A stretch of DNA of 64,000 nt. Source: Microplitis mediator. Its lineage: Eukaryota; Arthropoda; Insecta; Hymenoptera; Braconidae. Of the stretch, positions 24,134-37,044 are shown piece after piece (the stretch's first letter is position 1; every line of letters starts with the position of its first letter). The stretch is from assembly GCF_029852145.1 (NCBI RefSeq), contig NC_079971.1, positions 2,666,001 through 2,730,000 of the forward strand, in the 5' to 3' direction. The translations under genes were made by a program, and so were the position numbers. The notes under the pieces were generated by a model that saw nothing but the letters and a program-made list of their open reading frames with translations, made no database searches and had not been told where the DNA came from.

Positions 24134-24386
24134 CACGGAAAAAAAATTGTAGTTGCTACAACAGCAGCTGTAGTTGAGGTTACTACAAGTTGGAGTAAAG
24201 AAATGCCAACTCAAATTTAAAATAACCTCAACCACACGTGTAGTAACGCAAATTAAAATCATCAATGTTTACTACAATACTTAATTATCAGTATTATTCA
24301 TGTAGTAACCTTTACTACACATTAAAGTGCTCGATACTATAATTTATTACTACAATATTGTGGTTAGAAGAAGCACATTTTTTTGT
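24134..24386. repeat. CACGG element with ctacaac/gttgtag words
   Basis: The left end TA-CACGGAAAAAAAATTG is clear. Internal words include gttgctacaacagcagctg and ggttactacaagttgga. The right end is mutated (acatttttttgtctatg). A related unit is 37286-37495, and a right-end fragment is at 48666-48747. Confidence 0.6.
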
Positions 24387-24599
24387 CTATGATTTTAAGT
24401 TATTTTTATTTTTCTATTAAAAAACATTTTTTTTTTTCATAATTATTAAAATTATTATTTTACACTCAGAGTAACTATGACATGCAGTTCATAGATTAAC
24501 TTGATTTAGATCAGTACGATCTAAATCAGTTGATGTTAACCTCCGCAATGTTATTTAATCATCATCGTGTAAGAAAATAAATAATAGTAAAATTTTTAC

Positions 24600-24680
24600 C
24601 CGCCGTGGGATTCGAACCCACGACTCTGCGTATCGCGGCGGTTACGAAGCTGACGCTCCGGCCACTACGCCAACGAAGAC
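24600..24680 (-). repeat. tRNA-like sequence, probably a SINE head or tRNA pseudogene
   Basis: The minus strand has a good A box (tggcgtagtgg, plus 24662-24672) and a perfect T arm with B box (gtgggttcgaatcccac, plus 24605-24621). A cloverleaf fails: the anticodon stem does not pair and no 5' acceptor strand matches the ggcggg end. It shares cgcgatac with the tRNA-like sequence at 57082. Confidence 0.6.
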
Positions 24681-25147
24681 TTCTGGATGTAGCAACAAAT
24701 ATGAACACATAGATTTAGTGTTATGTATTGCGTATTTTATTAATTCGATAATTAATTTTTTTTTTTTTTCGAAAAAGAAAAAAAATTTTGATATATACAT
24801 GAAGTAAATAATTTGTAATGCAATTATAAAAGCTTGACTGAGTTTTAAAGTTAATTATTGTATTTATTAGTCAAAATATCTGTCACTACAACAAATCGAT
24901 CATTCATTGGTTAGTTTACCCTAATAAACTATAATTTCTAAAAGTTTTCCAACGTTGAGAGAAGCAGATGCTTTGTTAAATTTTGATTGTATGAAAGCTC
25001 TATATAATATAGCTAGAGTTTACATTGAAAGTACTGACGAGCTTTTGCTGTCAGATAAATTAATTTTATAACGGTGACCCTTTTTCGGTGTGTATTTGCA
25101 ACGAAGTTTTAAACAAAATATTAAAACGTTGAAATTTCCTTCATATA

Positions 25148-26048
25148 CCCGCATGGAAAAGCTATATATTGTTAAAAGTATATAAAAAAATATATGGTGA
25201 ATATGTGATGAATATATAGCGGTAAAAATATCTATATTGAAAAATATATGTTTTTTACATATATTGGATTATATATTTATCACAATATATTTACTTGTAT
25301 ATAATGTTTTGTATTTTTCTATATATATTATCTCATATAATTATCAATATATTCTTGTCATATATGGATGGTATATATATAATTTATAAGTATAATATAA
25401 TAAACTTGATATATATACCCATATATTTTGACTCATATAATTAGTGGTATATGGTCTCTATATAATTGATTATATATGAAAGAATTTATATGATTAAATA
25501 TATGGTTCGCGGTATATTGGAATTATATTTTTCCAGTATATTAAAACTTATATTTTTGCAATATATTGAAATTTTATTTTTTCAATATACTTTTTCAATT
25601 TCTACACAATTCCACAAAAAAAAGTCAAATTTATTATTTTTTCTCCTTCTTTTCATTGACCTTATTATTACTGGCAATAACCTAAGAAAAGTAAAAAAAG
25701 TGCCATATATTTTACAATATATTGGAAACCATATATTTTGCAATATATTGAAAAACATATATAAAAAATATAAAAAATACTATATATTAATTAATATACT
25801 ACTTTCAATATAATATATCAATATAAAAAAGATAGATTAAAATATATATGTAAAACATACATAAAAAGTCATATATTGATAAATACATTGATAATATATT
25901 CTAGCAATATATATTTTTTTCAATATATTATCATATGTTAATACGGCAAAAATATAAATATTATTTTATGTATTGTACAATATATCACATTATAATATTC
26001 ATATATTCTATCATATATGTTTTCACATATAAAGTTTTTGCATGCGGG
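25148..26048. mobile_element. TA-flanked CCCGCATG element filled with TATATA words (901 bp)
   Basis: Left TA-CCCGCATGGAAAAGC, right TTTTTGCATGCGGG-TA. The whole interior is variants of tatatattg, catatatt and atatatgg. A sister copy is 39315-40148. The long ORF on the plus strand (25466-25813) is a by-product of this low-complexity body. Confidence 0.8.
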
Positions 26049-26049
26049 T

Positions 26050-26965
26050 ATAGACTACTTCTCTTTTTATTTAATAATGTCTCAGGGTATATCGAAAAAT
26101 AATTTTTGATTTTTGGAAATTAAAATGTGAACAAAATATTCCGTGACTTAATAGGAAGTTTTTTCGATGATAGGAAAAATCCCAACACTATTAATTAGAC
26201 TATCGGCATAAATAAATCTTCGACATTTTAATTATTTTTTTTTTATATTAATTCTTAAACAATATATATATCATATAATATATGTTACAGTACTCTTTTT
26301 TCGTAAATAAATATGCAGAAATTTATAACAGCTGATACTCAAATTATAATTACGGGATCCACAAGTGGTCAATATATTAAAAGTAATTAACGCGTCTCTG
26401 TATAATTCATTACAGAGAATTATACTAAAAACTTAATAGATAAAATGGTGTATACATAACGCTATAGCATTTAAACAGGCCTTTAAAAACTGTATAGCGG
26501 GATAATTAATATAATTCTTCAAGTTGTGAGTCTATGGCCGCGACGCATTCATGGATAATAAATCTTTTTTTTATAACACGATTACTTTATTAGCACACGA
26601 CTGATAACTGTGCTGTACATAGTAACCAGTCGTGTGTAAACTTATTCGTGATAAACACATATTTCGCGCAATATTGGACGCTTCGCGCGAGGGGAGAAGC
26701 GCGCTCTCGCCGAAATGTATTTAATCCCAATAGAACGAGTTCTACTAAACTTGTGATTAAAATCATAAAATCAATTTTACATCCAATAAAGTTTATTTTA
26801 TATTCAAAAATTAATATCCGTTTTATAAATGTCATCTAAACAAATATGTTTTTATTTTTTTTTCATTTAAATTTTTAGAAATAAAACCATCATATTTTAT
26901 AAATAGATACTTCCATAGGGAAAAATGGGACACCAGTTTTAAAAAAAAAATTGTTTTTCTATTTA
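26050..26965. other. Intergenic DNA with a GC-richer patch
   Basis: Mostly AT-rich. Between 26660 and 26720 there is a short GC-rich stretch (cgcttcgcgcgaggggagaa) readable in both directions as part of ~65-80 codon ORFs. No homology is recognised, and I do not call a gene. Confidence 0.3.
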
Positions 26966-27428
26966 CACAGAAAAAAAAGATTTCTTGGCGCAAAAACTTT
27001 TACTCGCCTCAAGAAAATTTTTACTTACCCTAATAAATTTTTTATCCTAAAAAAATTCAGTAAAATCTTCGTAATGTTAACACTCCTGTCCAGGACCATT
27101 CCGTAATGTTAACAAATCCTGCCGTACCCACCATACTAATACTCGTGTCTTATGTGCGCAGGTCTGCGCAGTCAAAATGCGTGATATACAAAAAAAAATT
27201 ATTTTTAGGTTAGGATTTAATCGTATCGGTGAAAATGAGAAAATTTGAATTACCCGCCATTAAGGTTTTTTTCGATTGGTTGCGCAAAAAAACGTAATGG
27301 GAGACAGGATTGTTAAGATTAGGGAGAGAATTTTGTTAAATTGAGAGAGAGTGTAACATTACGGAGAGTAACATTAGGGAGATTCTACTATTTTGGTTTT
27401 CATTTAAAAAAAATCATTTTTTTCTGTG
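26966..27428. mobile_element. TA-flanked CACAGAAAA element interrupted by another inverted-repeat element
   Basis: Ends CACAGAAAAAAAAGATTTC and TTTTTTCTGTG, both with TA. From about 27058 to 27392 a different element sits inside, with ends related by inversion (cgtaatgttaacactcc versus gtgtaacattacggagag). Only the outer margins carry ttcttgg-family sequence. Confidence 0.65.
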
Positions 27429-27563
27429 TAAAAATACTTAGTTGCGGCTTGTAGGAAATAATGGGATAAGTTGCTCATGCGGGGACTTGAAATTTTTAGT
27501 GAAGTAACTTTTCTAAAATAATTTTGTTTAAAACATGAAGAAATTGATTTTTAAGCCTAATGG

Positions 27564-27952
27564 CCCGAGTCGAAAAAAAATCTTAATTATGACTTAAAAT
27601 TTAAGTCAAAATCCTTCAAATTTCAACTAACTTAATTTTTTTAGTCAGTGTAAAATTTCTATAACGTTTGACTTAGATTTGACTTTTTGTGGCTTAGTTA
27701 GGATCGATTTAAGACAAAATAAGTCAAATTTAAGGCAATGAAATAATTAAAGCCAAAAACGTTAAATTTAAGGAAACTTAACAACGTAAGTCAAAAAAAG
27801 TCTAATCTAAGGCACAAAAGTTAAAAAAAGTCAAGATTAAGTCAAAAAAAGTTTAAAAAGTTAAAATGTGGAATACAGTTGTCGGCATATCGACGACTTC
27901 AAAGGAAATTAAGTTGAATCAAGTCAAATTTAAGATTTTTTTTTGACCCGGG
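27564..27952. mobile_element. CCCGAGTCGAAAAAAAATC element, copy 2 (389 bp)
   Basis: CCCGAGTCGAAAAAAAATC at the left, GATTTTTTTTTGACCCGGG at the right, flanked by GG on both sides. Body words aagtcaaa/tttgactt. Nearly identical to 44135-44523 and inverted relative to 17570-17959. Confidence 0.85.
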
Positions 27953-27954
27953 GG

Positions 27955-29100
27955 GCTACTATTGAAAAAGTGTTGTGTTACAATCATGGTCCATTTTACC
28001 TCAGAAGCAGAATTTTCCAGCTGTTGGTTCAATAGTTAAAATAGTAAATAAATTATTATTTTAACTACACGTTATAACGTTTAAGTTGATACTTAAAATT
28101 ATTTTTTCGCGAAAATTGTCAAGTGGCCCCGTTTTTCAGGCGGATTGACTTGCCCCAATTTTTTTTCCGGACTGTAAATTTTTTTATCTCAGTTCCTTCT
28201 ATAGAAAAGTTTATTTCAGATATAATTATGCGAGTGATTGCATCATGACAGAGATCAGACAAAGTTTCCGGTCATACAGACGAATCCGGGGAATTAGAGC
28301 TGACAACTTTTAACGAGTTCGAAAAAAAATTATAGTTCGAAAAATTTTAATAATGACGCGCTAATAATTTTATTTTGGCTCAGCTCTTTTCTTACGAAAA
28401 AAAAGAGTTGATAATAATAATAGTATTTAAATGAGTTTTTCACATCAAAAGCATCCGGAAATACGATATTTTATTTTTTTTTAATATCCACTCATATGAG
28501 ATTGAAGAATTCATTATTATTATAAAATAATAATAAAAGTTCAGAGCTTCGTCATCACAAAATGTGAGATTTCAAATTATCGGATCGCTAATAATGACCC
28601 GCGTGTTTTATCATATGTTTACCCTGACCTCAGAGAGAGAGAGAGAGAGAGCCTTGAGGCAACGTGCCAACGAGAAAATAACAGAGGCGTTTATTATCAT
28701 ATGACATGTATACAAATAAAAGCAAAAGAGGGTAGCGAATTGTACGAGTCATTTTGTGTGACTTTATTCTCTTTCTTTAACTATACGAGGCTTTCTGTAT
28801 CCGATAAAACAGTTTTTTCCGTTTTCGCGGGTACACTTTTTCGTTTAAGAATTTAAATCACACACTTCAACATACATTTTCTCTACGGCTTTTATGGAAT
28901 AAAAACTGGCAGAGTCGATTTTTTTTTTTTTTGAGACTTCATTTATAATTTACGCTTATTAAATATTTACTCTCAAACTTTTTTATTAATAAATCGATTA
29001 TTTTTTTCTCACTATGCAATGAAGCTTTGAGAACAAGCTAACGGGAGTGGGTGGGAGAGGGGGGGGTCCTAATGAACGCCCCCAAAATTAACCCCCTGTT
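27955..29100. other. Intergenic DNA, no gene seen
   Basis: Includes a (GA)n tract of about 19 bp near 28633 and a G-rich patch at 29045-29070. No coding exon, RNA gene or bounded element could be supported. Confidence 0.4.
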
Positions 29101-31395
29101 AATTTACTAATGCACCTAAAAAAGAGTGTAGGTGAATTTACCACAATCGGGGATACGTATACTACACTGACTAGTCATATATAGGATCACTACACATTTA
29201 GTAATGACTACTAGCCTATTGTGGTACACAAACTGTAGTAACATCTACTACTGTCGTTGGTTAAAACAACTCCTTGGTAAATGACAGCTGTGGTTCTTAC
29301 TACTCCACATCATAGTTTATAATTTTTTATCCTTAATGTATTTATTAAATATATATTAAATGATATTTATTATTTTTCATGGTATTTAAAAAGTTTTAAA
29401 AATTTTTAAATTTATATCATATTGTTCGCACAAAGAGTTTTTAAATATATTAAAATGGATTTGTAAATAATTAATTCGAAATGTCACACGCACTAAATTT
29501 TTAAAGTACATTTTTTTTTCTATACGTCATGATATTTATTTTTCATTTTGAATTATCTTTATGGCAAATTAATTCTTGTATTACTAACACAGTTTCATTG
29601 AATATTCAATTTTTGTTGATATAAAATACAAGCGCGTAATTTTAAAGGTTATAATTGACACATTTAAAGATGTAGTAATTATAACTACAACTGTGGAGCT
29701 AGTACAACCACACAGTGGGGTAAAAAAGTTGAAGGTGGCGCTGTCGTTTTCGTTTGTCAGTCATTTTACTCCACATTGGAGTAGATTGTAAAAATTATGT
29801 GATATTGTGTACTCCAAAAATAGTAATACCAACAAATTCTTATAAAATTGTGTTATTTTCTAGCAAATGTGAAAAATACATTTTCTTAAGTTTTTCCACT
29901 ATTTTTCATTATATGTAGTAGTTTAGTCCTAAGAGCGGCAACTTATTCATTAGTAAGGCTCTGTCAACGTACTTTTGCAATAGATTACTACTCATACTAA
30001 TACGAGCTGGCGTAAAAATGTGTTGTTGTTTTCAGTTCAACACCATACTGGTATATGAAGGCGGATACACGGAAAGAAAATTATGGGAAGTTTTCCTATG
30101 CATTATGGGAATGGTTCCCATAATGGTATGGGAATAGTACCTATACTACTATAGGAATGGTTCCCATATATTATGGGAACCATTCCCATAATAGTATGAG
30201 AATAGTTCCCATACCATTATGGGAATGGTTCCCATAATGATATGGGAATGGTTCCCATAATGATATGGGAATGGTTCCTATATTGGTATAGGAACTATTC
30301 CTATAATATTATGGGAACTATTCCCATAATGTTATGGGAACCATCCCTATAATATCATAAAATTTTTTTTTTGCTCAACAGTGTAGAAATTTCCCAAAAT
30401 TTGAATTTTCTTGAATGTTTTGTGCTGACAAAAAATTCTTGTTAAAAATTTTAATGTTTTTTTGCCAAATACGATTTTTTTTTTCAATGTTTGAATTTTT
30501 GTTTTTATGTTTAATAATATTTCTGTGTATTGTAGAAGTGATTACCACACTTCTTTAAATTAATTTTTTCATGATAATATGGGAACCATTCCCATAATAT
30601 TATAGGAATGGTTCCTATAATAGTATGGGAACTATTCCCATAATATTATAGGAATGATTCCCATAATGCTATAGGAACCATTCCAATTGCATTATGGGAA
30701 TCATTCCCATAATATTATGGGAATAGTTCCCATACTATTATAGGAACCATTCCCATAATATTATGGGAATGGTTCCTATAATTTATGGGAATGGTTCCTA
30801 TAATTTATGGGAATGGTTCCTATAAATTATAGGAACCATTCCCATAAATTATAGGAATGATTCCCATAATATTATAGAAAGTATTCCTATAAATTATAGG
30901 AACCATTCCTATAATTATAGGAACCATTCCTATAGTGTTATGGGTATTATTCCCATAATTATAGGAACTATTCTTATAATTATAGGAAACATTCCTATAA
31001 TTATAGGAACCGCTCCCATAATTTATGGTCGTAATTCCTATGATGGTATAGGAAAAAATTTCACAAAATTATGGGAACCGCTGCCATAATTTTCTTTCCG
31101 TGTACCTTCCAAGGTACCATCACAAAAATTTTATGCCAAACACTTGTACTTTGTGTAATTTTCTAACAACCAAAAAAAAAGATCCACAAGATGAGTTTTC
31201 CATACTACATTAAGTAGTTACTGAGCCTACAAATTTTCGCCCCAGTCGAATAGTAAATAGAACTACTACAATAGAGATTAATCTTATTCAGTGTCATCTA
31301 TGCTACTTCATTTGTCGATACGATGACCACAAAGATTACTTCAATTATTACTAGTTTGTGGTAAATTTAACTCCAGTATTTTTTTACGTGTGAGA
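29100..31395. repeat. ctactac/gtagtag-rich repeat surrounding the cccataat element
   Basis: Outer sequence with accacaatcgg, tgtggtaaatttaactcc and repeated gtagtaa/ttactac words on both sides of the 30068-31102 insertion suggests an older foldback element. Its right end (ttttttacgtgtgag) resembles a CACRG terminus; the left is unclear (about 29100-29130). Confidence 0.4.
30068..31102. mobile_element. TA-flanked CACGGAAAGAAAATTATGGG element with ~40 cccataat/attatggga words (1035 bp)
   Basis: Ends CACGGAAAGAAAATTATGGG and CCATAATTTTCTTTCCGTG, both with TA. Two blocks of the 20-22 bp unit tatgggaatggttcccataa (about 30090-30355 and 30576-31090) flank an AT-rich spacer with no ORF. Units alternate ggttccc and gggaacc, so the transcript of either strand would be highly self-complementary. 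Confidence 0.85.
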
Positions 31396-31399
31396 TCAA

Positions 31400-32366
31400 T
31401 TATTCCCGATATAAACTCATGAAAAATTATGTGATAATAACAATAAATTATTATGAATCACTAGAAAAAATAGTATGTAAATTCTGCAGAAAAATTGAAA
31501 AGATTTGAATATTTTTTGTTTATGTTCACAAAACAAATATTTTCCGTGTATTTATATTTCGCTCTTTCTCGACTCAAAAAAACATATATAAATGTATATG
31601 TCAATTTATTTCTACACTGTTTGACTGAGGACTCAGAGTAAAATCTACACCCTTTTTTTACAGCATGTAAAATAAAGTTATAATATCCATGATAGATTTT
31701 TTTAAACATTTTTTTTTCTCTTTAATCTCTTATGATGCGAGAAACGTTCCACCCTCTATAAATAAATGATAAAGGGAGATATCCACCCTTAGGGGATTAT
31801 ATATATATAGACAAGGAGGGTTTATTTATCAAATATAGTATATATATTATACAAAAATACTAATATCGAAAACTGCACAGACTTAGAGCTCTTGAAAATG
31901 TTACGTAAAAAAATTTTCCAGCTTTTTATTATTAAAAAATACACTTGTAAATATTTTTTTTTCCATAAATGTAAATACCCGTAATTATTTATAAACATTC
32001 CATCCATTCGTAAATATAAATGTATATATATCATATATATTTTCATCGTTATTTCGTTATTGAATGTAATATCCGAGTGTTTGTTTCGTTATTTTATTCT
32101 CTCATGTTTGAAAATGCTCTAATAAATTAGCGTTTATCAAAAAAAAAATTATTTTCTTTATAAAAATATTTTGGAAAACAAGCAATTTCGGGAACCAAGT
32201 CAAGATTTTATTGAGCCAAGAGAATTTATCCGAGAAAATTGAGATTTTCAAAAGAATTTTCTCAAATTAAGAATATTAACCTCAGTAGAAATTTTTTTTT
32301 CTTATGTATTACAACGATTTATAATTAAGAAATATAATGAAGTATAGTAGACTACGTTCAAAGATA
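31400..32366. other. AT-rich intergenic DNA
   Basis: Contains tatata stretches (31795-31840, 32015-32040) and a fragment of the 13944-type element (about 32160-32310: ggaaccaagtcaagatttta, ttgagccaagagaattta). The two short minus-strand ORFs here have no recognisable features. Confidence 0.4.
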
Positions 32367-32427
32367 CACGGGAAAAAAAGAACTGTTGCTGCAACTGGAA
32401 TAGGCCCTGTAGCATGAATTTGTTGCA

Positions 32428-33626
32428 CACGGTAAGAAATGCATGGCGTTCAACACCATGCTGGTATGGTCTCAAGACAGATACTTAAATAGTATGTGAA
32501 ATATTCCAAGACAGTATTGTAACTGTCCCAGAACCCTAGTAGAAATAATCGAGTTTTCACTCAATATAAACCAGTAACTGGCCAGTGATATCGAGTAAAA
32601 ACTCGAAATCGCGCCACCTACAACTAAGTCATAAACATTGGTCACACCGACACTATACCTTTACTAGTGTGTGTGTCTGTTTATTTTTTTCTGTTAACCT
32701 GTACGCGTCGTTGTTTTAAAAAATATTAAAAAACAGTGTGAATTAATTAAAATTTGTGTATGTTAACGTGGAAATATTTTACAAAATATATTACAAAATG
32801 GATGCGGTAAAAAAAGTTGACACTATAAGTGAATTGCGACTGCGGGCGATAAAATCAAATAATTACTTTATTGTCAGATTTATTGTTGTTATTCTATTAA
32901 TCTAATGATGCTATTTATTTCATAATATAAATAAATATAAATTAAACGTTTATGTCATATCGTTTATTTAACATTATTTTTATTTTATTTGACAATTTTT
33001 TGTAACCCTTGATAACCTCAATATTCAAAATTAATAGTTTCACTGAAGCCGCCATGTTTTGCTCGATCTCTAGTAAAACGGGCCAGTTACTTGACAGAAA
33101 CTCGATATTACACTTGCCAGTTACTGGTTTAAGTCTAGTTAAACTGGCTAGTTACTGGCTAAAAACTCGATATCATTTCTACTAGGGAAGTATGGCGTTA
33201 TTTACTATACTGTATAGTACTGGAGCTATTGTATTGCTCACACGTATGCATACCAGGCACGGCGAAACAGCATGGCCCTGAGACCCATACTACAATGCCG
33301 AGGGCACAATGCTACTAGTTTTTCCCGCCATAATTTCTGGCATGTCAATCAATGTATACTATCGTATTACCACCAGAACTATATAGATGTCGTAAGACTA
33401 GGCTTATCTGCCAGAAGCATTGTGGATACGGCAATGCAGTAAGGGCTCGACGGCCATACTGACATTGCGGCGTCCGCGACAACTATTGCCAATGTTACTA
33501 TTCCCGCAATGGTTGAATCATCTATGCATACAATTTTATAACCTATAAAAATCTTCGATACCATACAGTATGGCGTTCACTCCCATACTGGCATAGTGAT
33601 ATCCGCAAAATATTTCTTACCGTGTA
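32428..33626. mobile_element. Nested CACGGTAAGAAAT element, ccatactggtatgg-word family
   Basis: Ends CACGGTAAGAAATGCATGG and ATATTTCTTACCGTG. Flanks are CA (left) and TA (right), one base from a TA duplication. Interior words are accatgctggtatgg and ccatactg. It is itself split by the CCCTAGTAG element at 32534-33187. Confidence 0.75.
32534..33187. mobile_element. Innermost CCCTAGTAGAAAT element with ccagttactgg words (654 bp)
   Basis: CCCTAGTAGAAATAATCGAG at the left, the inverse ending ATTTCTACTAGGG at the right, flanked by AA. Arms carry ccagtaactgg and actcgatat words. The unique centre (about 32640-33050) holds a 35-codon ORF at 32799-32906 beginning MDAVKKVD, possibly a remnant of a former coding region, but unidentified. 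Confidence 0.82.
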
Positions 33627-33808
33627 GCAACAGGAAAAATCTGAAACAGCTACAGGATCCGCCTTGTTACAGCTAAAAGATCAGTCCTGTTGCAGCCACA
33701 GGCATATTCCTGTTGGAGCTATAGGGCTAGTCCTGTAGCTGTCTTAGAACTGTCTTGTAGCTGCTACAGGGTCATGTCCTGCTGCAGCGACAGTTATTTT
33801 TTTCCGTG

Positions 33809-34745
33809 TTTCTAATTTGTTAACGTCATCAATAAATTTGGTCTTCTCGATAATATCCGCGATACAGTTCATTGTAAAATTATGTTTGCATCGTTTTAAG
33901 AAAATAATTAATAATAAAAATGTAATTTGAATAAAGTTTTAATTCGAATGTTAATTCAACGATATCAATTTTACTTCGACAAAAAAAAATTTTACGGGTT
34001 AATTAATAATTGTAACTTAATTTGATTTAATAAATTAATTTAATTGTCGTATAAAAAAATTTATATATATACATAGATTTTTTTTTTAAATATTTATTTT
34101 GGCACTGACGGTACGAAGCCTTATTTGTTTAGGGTTAAGAGGTTGAAAATAAGACGTATCTTAAGCTTGAAATATGTTTATATTCAAAACAAGAGCGAGC
34201 GTAAGATATTATTTATTCTGTTATTTTATTTAGAAAAAATAATATTTTAGTTTCAATTCTTAATTATTTATAAATTTACAAAGGTGAATGTTAACATAAT
34301 TTTTTTATAGATATTTCGATAATAATAAATAAAAACGTTATTTAAAATCATTCATAAAAAATCTCTTAAATTTTATAAAAATCCTTTCGAACAGACATCT
34401 TTCTTTGGAACGTAAATCGCGTTTTATATGATCTGTTGGACAAATTGAATTTACTTGGCTCTAGCTTTTGAATTCAAATTTATCATTTGTCTACGAACAT
34501 TCAACATACATACATAATTTTTTTTTTTAAATAAAACAATTTTTCTGTGAGTATGAACAGATATTTTTTTTTAATTAAATAAATTGTTACACAAAAAATA
34601 TATACAAATATGTATTTTTACGTATATACACAATAAGGTATTTATATTTTATATTATTTATATCATTGATTTTTTACGATTTATTTTTAACATTAATAAC
34701 CTGTTCGAGTATTTATTGAGGAAGTTTAAAAATATAATTAAATTC
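33809..34745. other. AT-rich intergenic DNA, no gene seen
   Basis: Very AT-rich with poly-A/T runs. Nothing coding or structured is supported. Confidence 0.4.
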
Positions 34746-35476
34746 TCCGGGAAAAAAATCATCAGACCTGATCATGCATGATCATGCGTTAATCTCATGC
34801 ATGATTATGCCTGAATATTTGACAGCCATGCGTGACCATGCTCGGTCAGGCATGATTATGCTTTCTCATGCATGATCACGTATGCTCATGGCTGACAAAT
34901 GTTCAGGCATGATCATGCTCGAGCAAGCATAATCATGTCTGACCAAGCATGATCAGTCATGATGAAGCACGATCCGTCGAATTATCGAAAAAAAACGAAT
35001 CATGTGTGACTATTCTTTCCTCGTCTTGCATGACCATGCACAGTTGAACATGGATTTGCATGGACATGCATCCCTTTGCTTGAATCATGCAAATTCAGGC
35101 ATGATCACTCATGAATAAGATTGGTCATGCATGATATTGTATGAATCATGCATGACTATTCTTGCCTTGTCATGCATGGTCATGCATGATTGAACATGTC
35201 TTTGCATGATCGTGTGTGCCTTTGCATGAGTCGTGCAAAGTTATGCCTGGAACATGCACGATCATACCTGAATCATGTATGAATCATGCATGACTATTCT
35301 TGCCTTGTCATACATGGTCATGCATGATTGAACATGTCTTTGCATGATCGTGTGTGCCTTTGCATGGGTCGTGCAAAGTTATGCCTGGAACATGCACGAT
35401 CATACCTGAATCTTGTATGAATCATGCACGATCATGCATGATCGAGCATGATCAGGTCTGATGATTTTTTCCCGGG
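34746..35476. mobile_element. (C)CCGGGAAAAAATCATCAG element with catgatcatgc words (731 bp)
   Basis: The left end tCCGGGAAAAAAATCATCAG and right end CTGATGATTTTTTCCCGGG are inverse apart from a base change and an A-run difference. The interior is almost entirely gcatgatcatgc-type words, with a direct duplication of about 120 bp (from about 35145 and 35288: tgactattcttgccttgtca). The flanks TC/TT do not give a clean duplication. Confidence 0.8.
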
Positions 35477-37044
35477 TTCCTCTATATTCTTGAAAGTCAA
35501 TAATGGTTATTTATAAAATATTTTTATTTGCAATGAAATAAAGATGATACTACACAGAAAAAAATTTTTCGTATTTGTGTGAAGAAAAAATTTTGTGTTA
35601 AATATCTAACATTTATGTGTGTTAATTTAACATACTAGCGCGCCGGGAACCATTTTGTTGTTTGACAGTCAAACAAAAAAAATCATCCATTGTATTATTC
35701 AAATTCACAAAATCCATTATTTCCTAAGCGGTCCCGTTTTCCCGCCTTTTCTATATAGATGATTTGTTTTTGCCTCAAAAACAACAAGAAAATTTGAGGC
35801 TGGCTTGCAGGATCAACTCTTCAAAATTTTTCATTCCATTAGTTAACCGGAATATTTTTTTTTGAAGAAGACAAATTTTATCAAGTCACAATGTAAATAT
35901 CACTTGATATAACTTCATTTTTCATGTGATTCTACTATAAGTTATTCAGGTTTTACCATCCGCAGCATTACACTGCAGTAATTTTTCTCGAAAAATTTTC
36001 AAATGATTTTATTACTTTTTTTTTCGTCGCAGTTTTTTTATGCATGAGATTTACATTGAAACTTAAAACTTAAATAAAAAAATAATAATAGAGTCATTAT
36101 AAAAATATCAAAGATTATAATTTCAATAAAATAAATTTAAATGAAAAAAAAAAATCAACTTAAAAGCTACTGTTGATACGAATGTTGTTGGGTCATTCGA
36201 GTGAACGATATTGGGTTTTCAAAGGCAGTCACGTGGAAAAAATTGACTATACAAGGCCACTTTTTGCATACGGTACATTCGGACTGAGAGACAAGAGTAG
36301 AAAATTAAAAAGAGTTGTCTATTATTTTATAAAAAAAAAAAAAATTTAATTCGCATGTTCAGTTTTCTTATTTTTTATTACATATTCTCATAATTCTTAA
36401 TTAAAAAGTTACGGTTTACATGGCTAACATTCGTATAAAGAAATATAATTAATGAGAAAAAAAAATATAGAAGAATTGTAAAAAGAAGTAAGAAAAAAAA
36501 AACGATGAAAACTTCACGTACTAATAATTAGTAGAATTAAAAATCATACCTTATTAATTGACGCGTTTATTTAATTAAATGGCACTACACATTTTTTTCC
36601 GGTAAAACTTTTAATCTACAGGAGCCGAATAAAAAAAAAAATATTAAAACGTCAAATCGTTAATCATATTTTAAAAAAAAATTCTATTCAAATATATATT
36701 GCGAGGAATTAAATAACTGAACGACAATTCGTCGACTGCTAGAGTTATGTTATTGTGAAACAACAAAAGACGGTTATAAAGTTCACGAAGGAAATTGCGA
36801 TAACGATGAACCGGAAGTTTAAGCCAAGCTATGGTATTGGTCGCGAACACAAATAAAAAAGTATTTTATTTTCAGGAATGAAAAATAAACTTCAATTTAA
36901 ATTGTTCAAATTTGAAATAACTGGAAAATTTATAAAATCTATAGTTTGTACTTTGGGGCAAAATGGCCTCTAAGATGACATTTTTTTAAGTAGTATTTAA
37001 ATAATTTTAATACCCGTAAATAAAGTTAAGATTTGACCGAATAT
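35477..37044. other. Intergenic DNA with fragmentary repeat ends
   Basis: A left CACAGAAAAAAATTTTTCG terminus occurs at about 35554 with gtgttaaa words but no clear partner. ggggcaaaatggcc at about 36957 matches the motif inside 12092-13940. No gene is supported. Confidence 0.4.

Larger units (their letters stand above)
32367..33808. mobile_element. Outer CACGG element, cctgttgcagc-word family, split by nested insertions
   Basis: Left TA-CACGGGAAAAAAAGAACTG, right CAGTTATTTTTTTCCGTG (following TA mutated to TT). Its own sequence lies at 32367-32425 and 33629-33808, with tgcaactgg and cctgttgcagcc words. The rest is the insertion 32428-33626. Confidence 0.72.

Noticed and set aside
25466..25813. 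115-codon plus-strand ORF
   Set aside because: It lies in the TATATA-word body of the CCCGCATG element; its Ile/Tyr-rich translation comes from low-complexity sequence.
34773..35464. CRISPR-like array of catgatc units
   Set aside because: Units are irregular, self-complementary and without constant spacers. The terminal inverted repeats show it is a foldback element, and the genome is eukaryotic.
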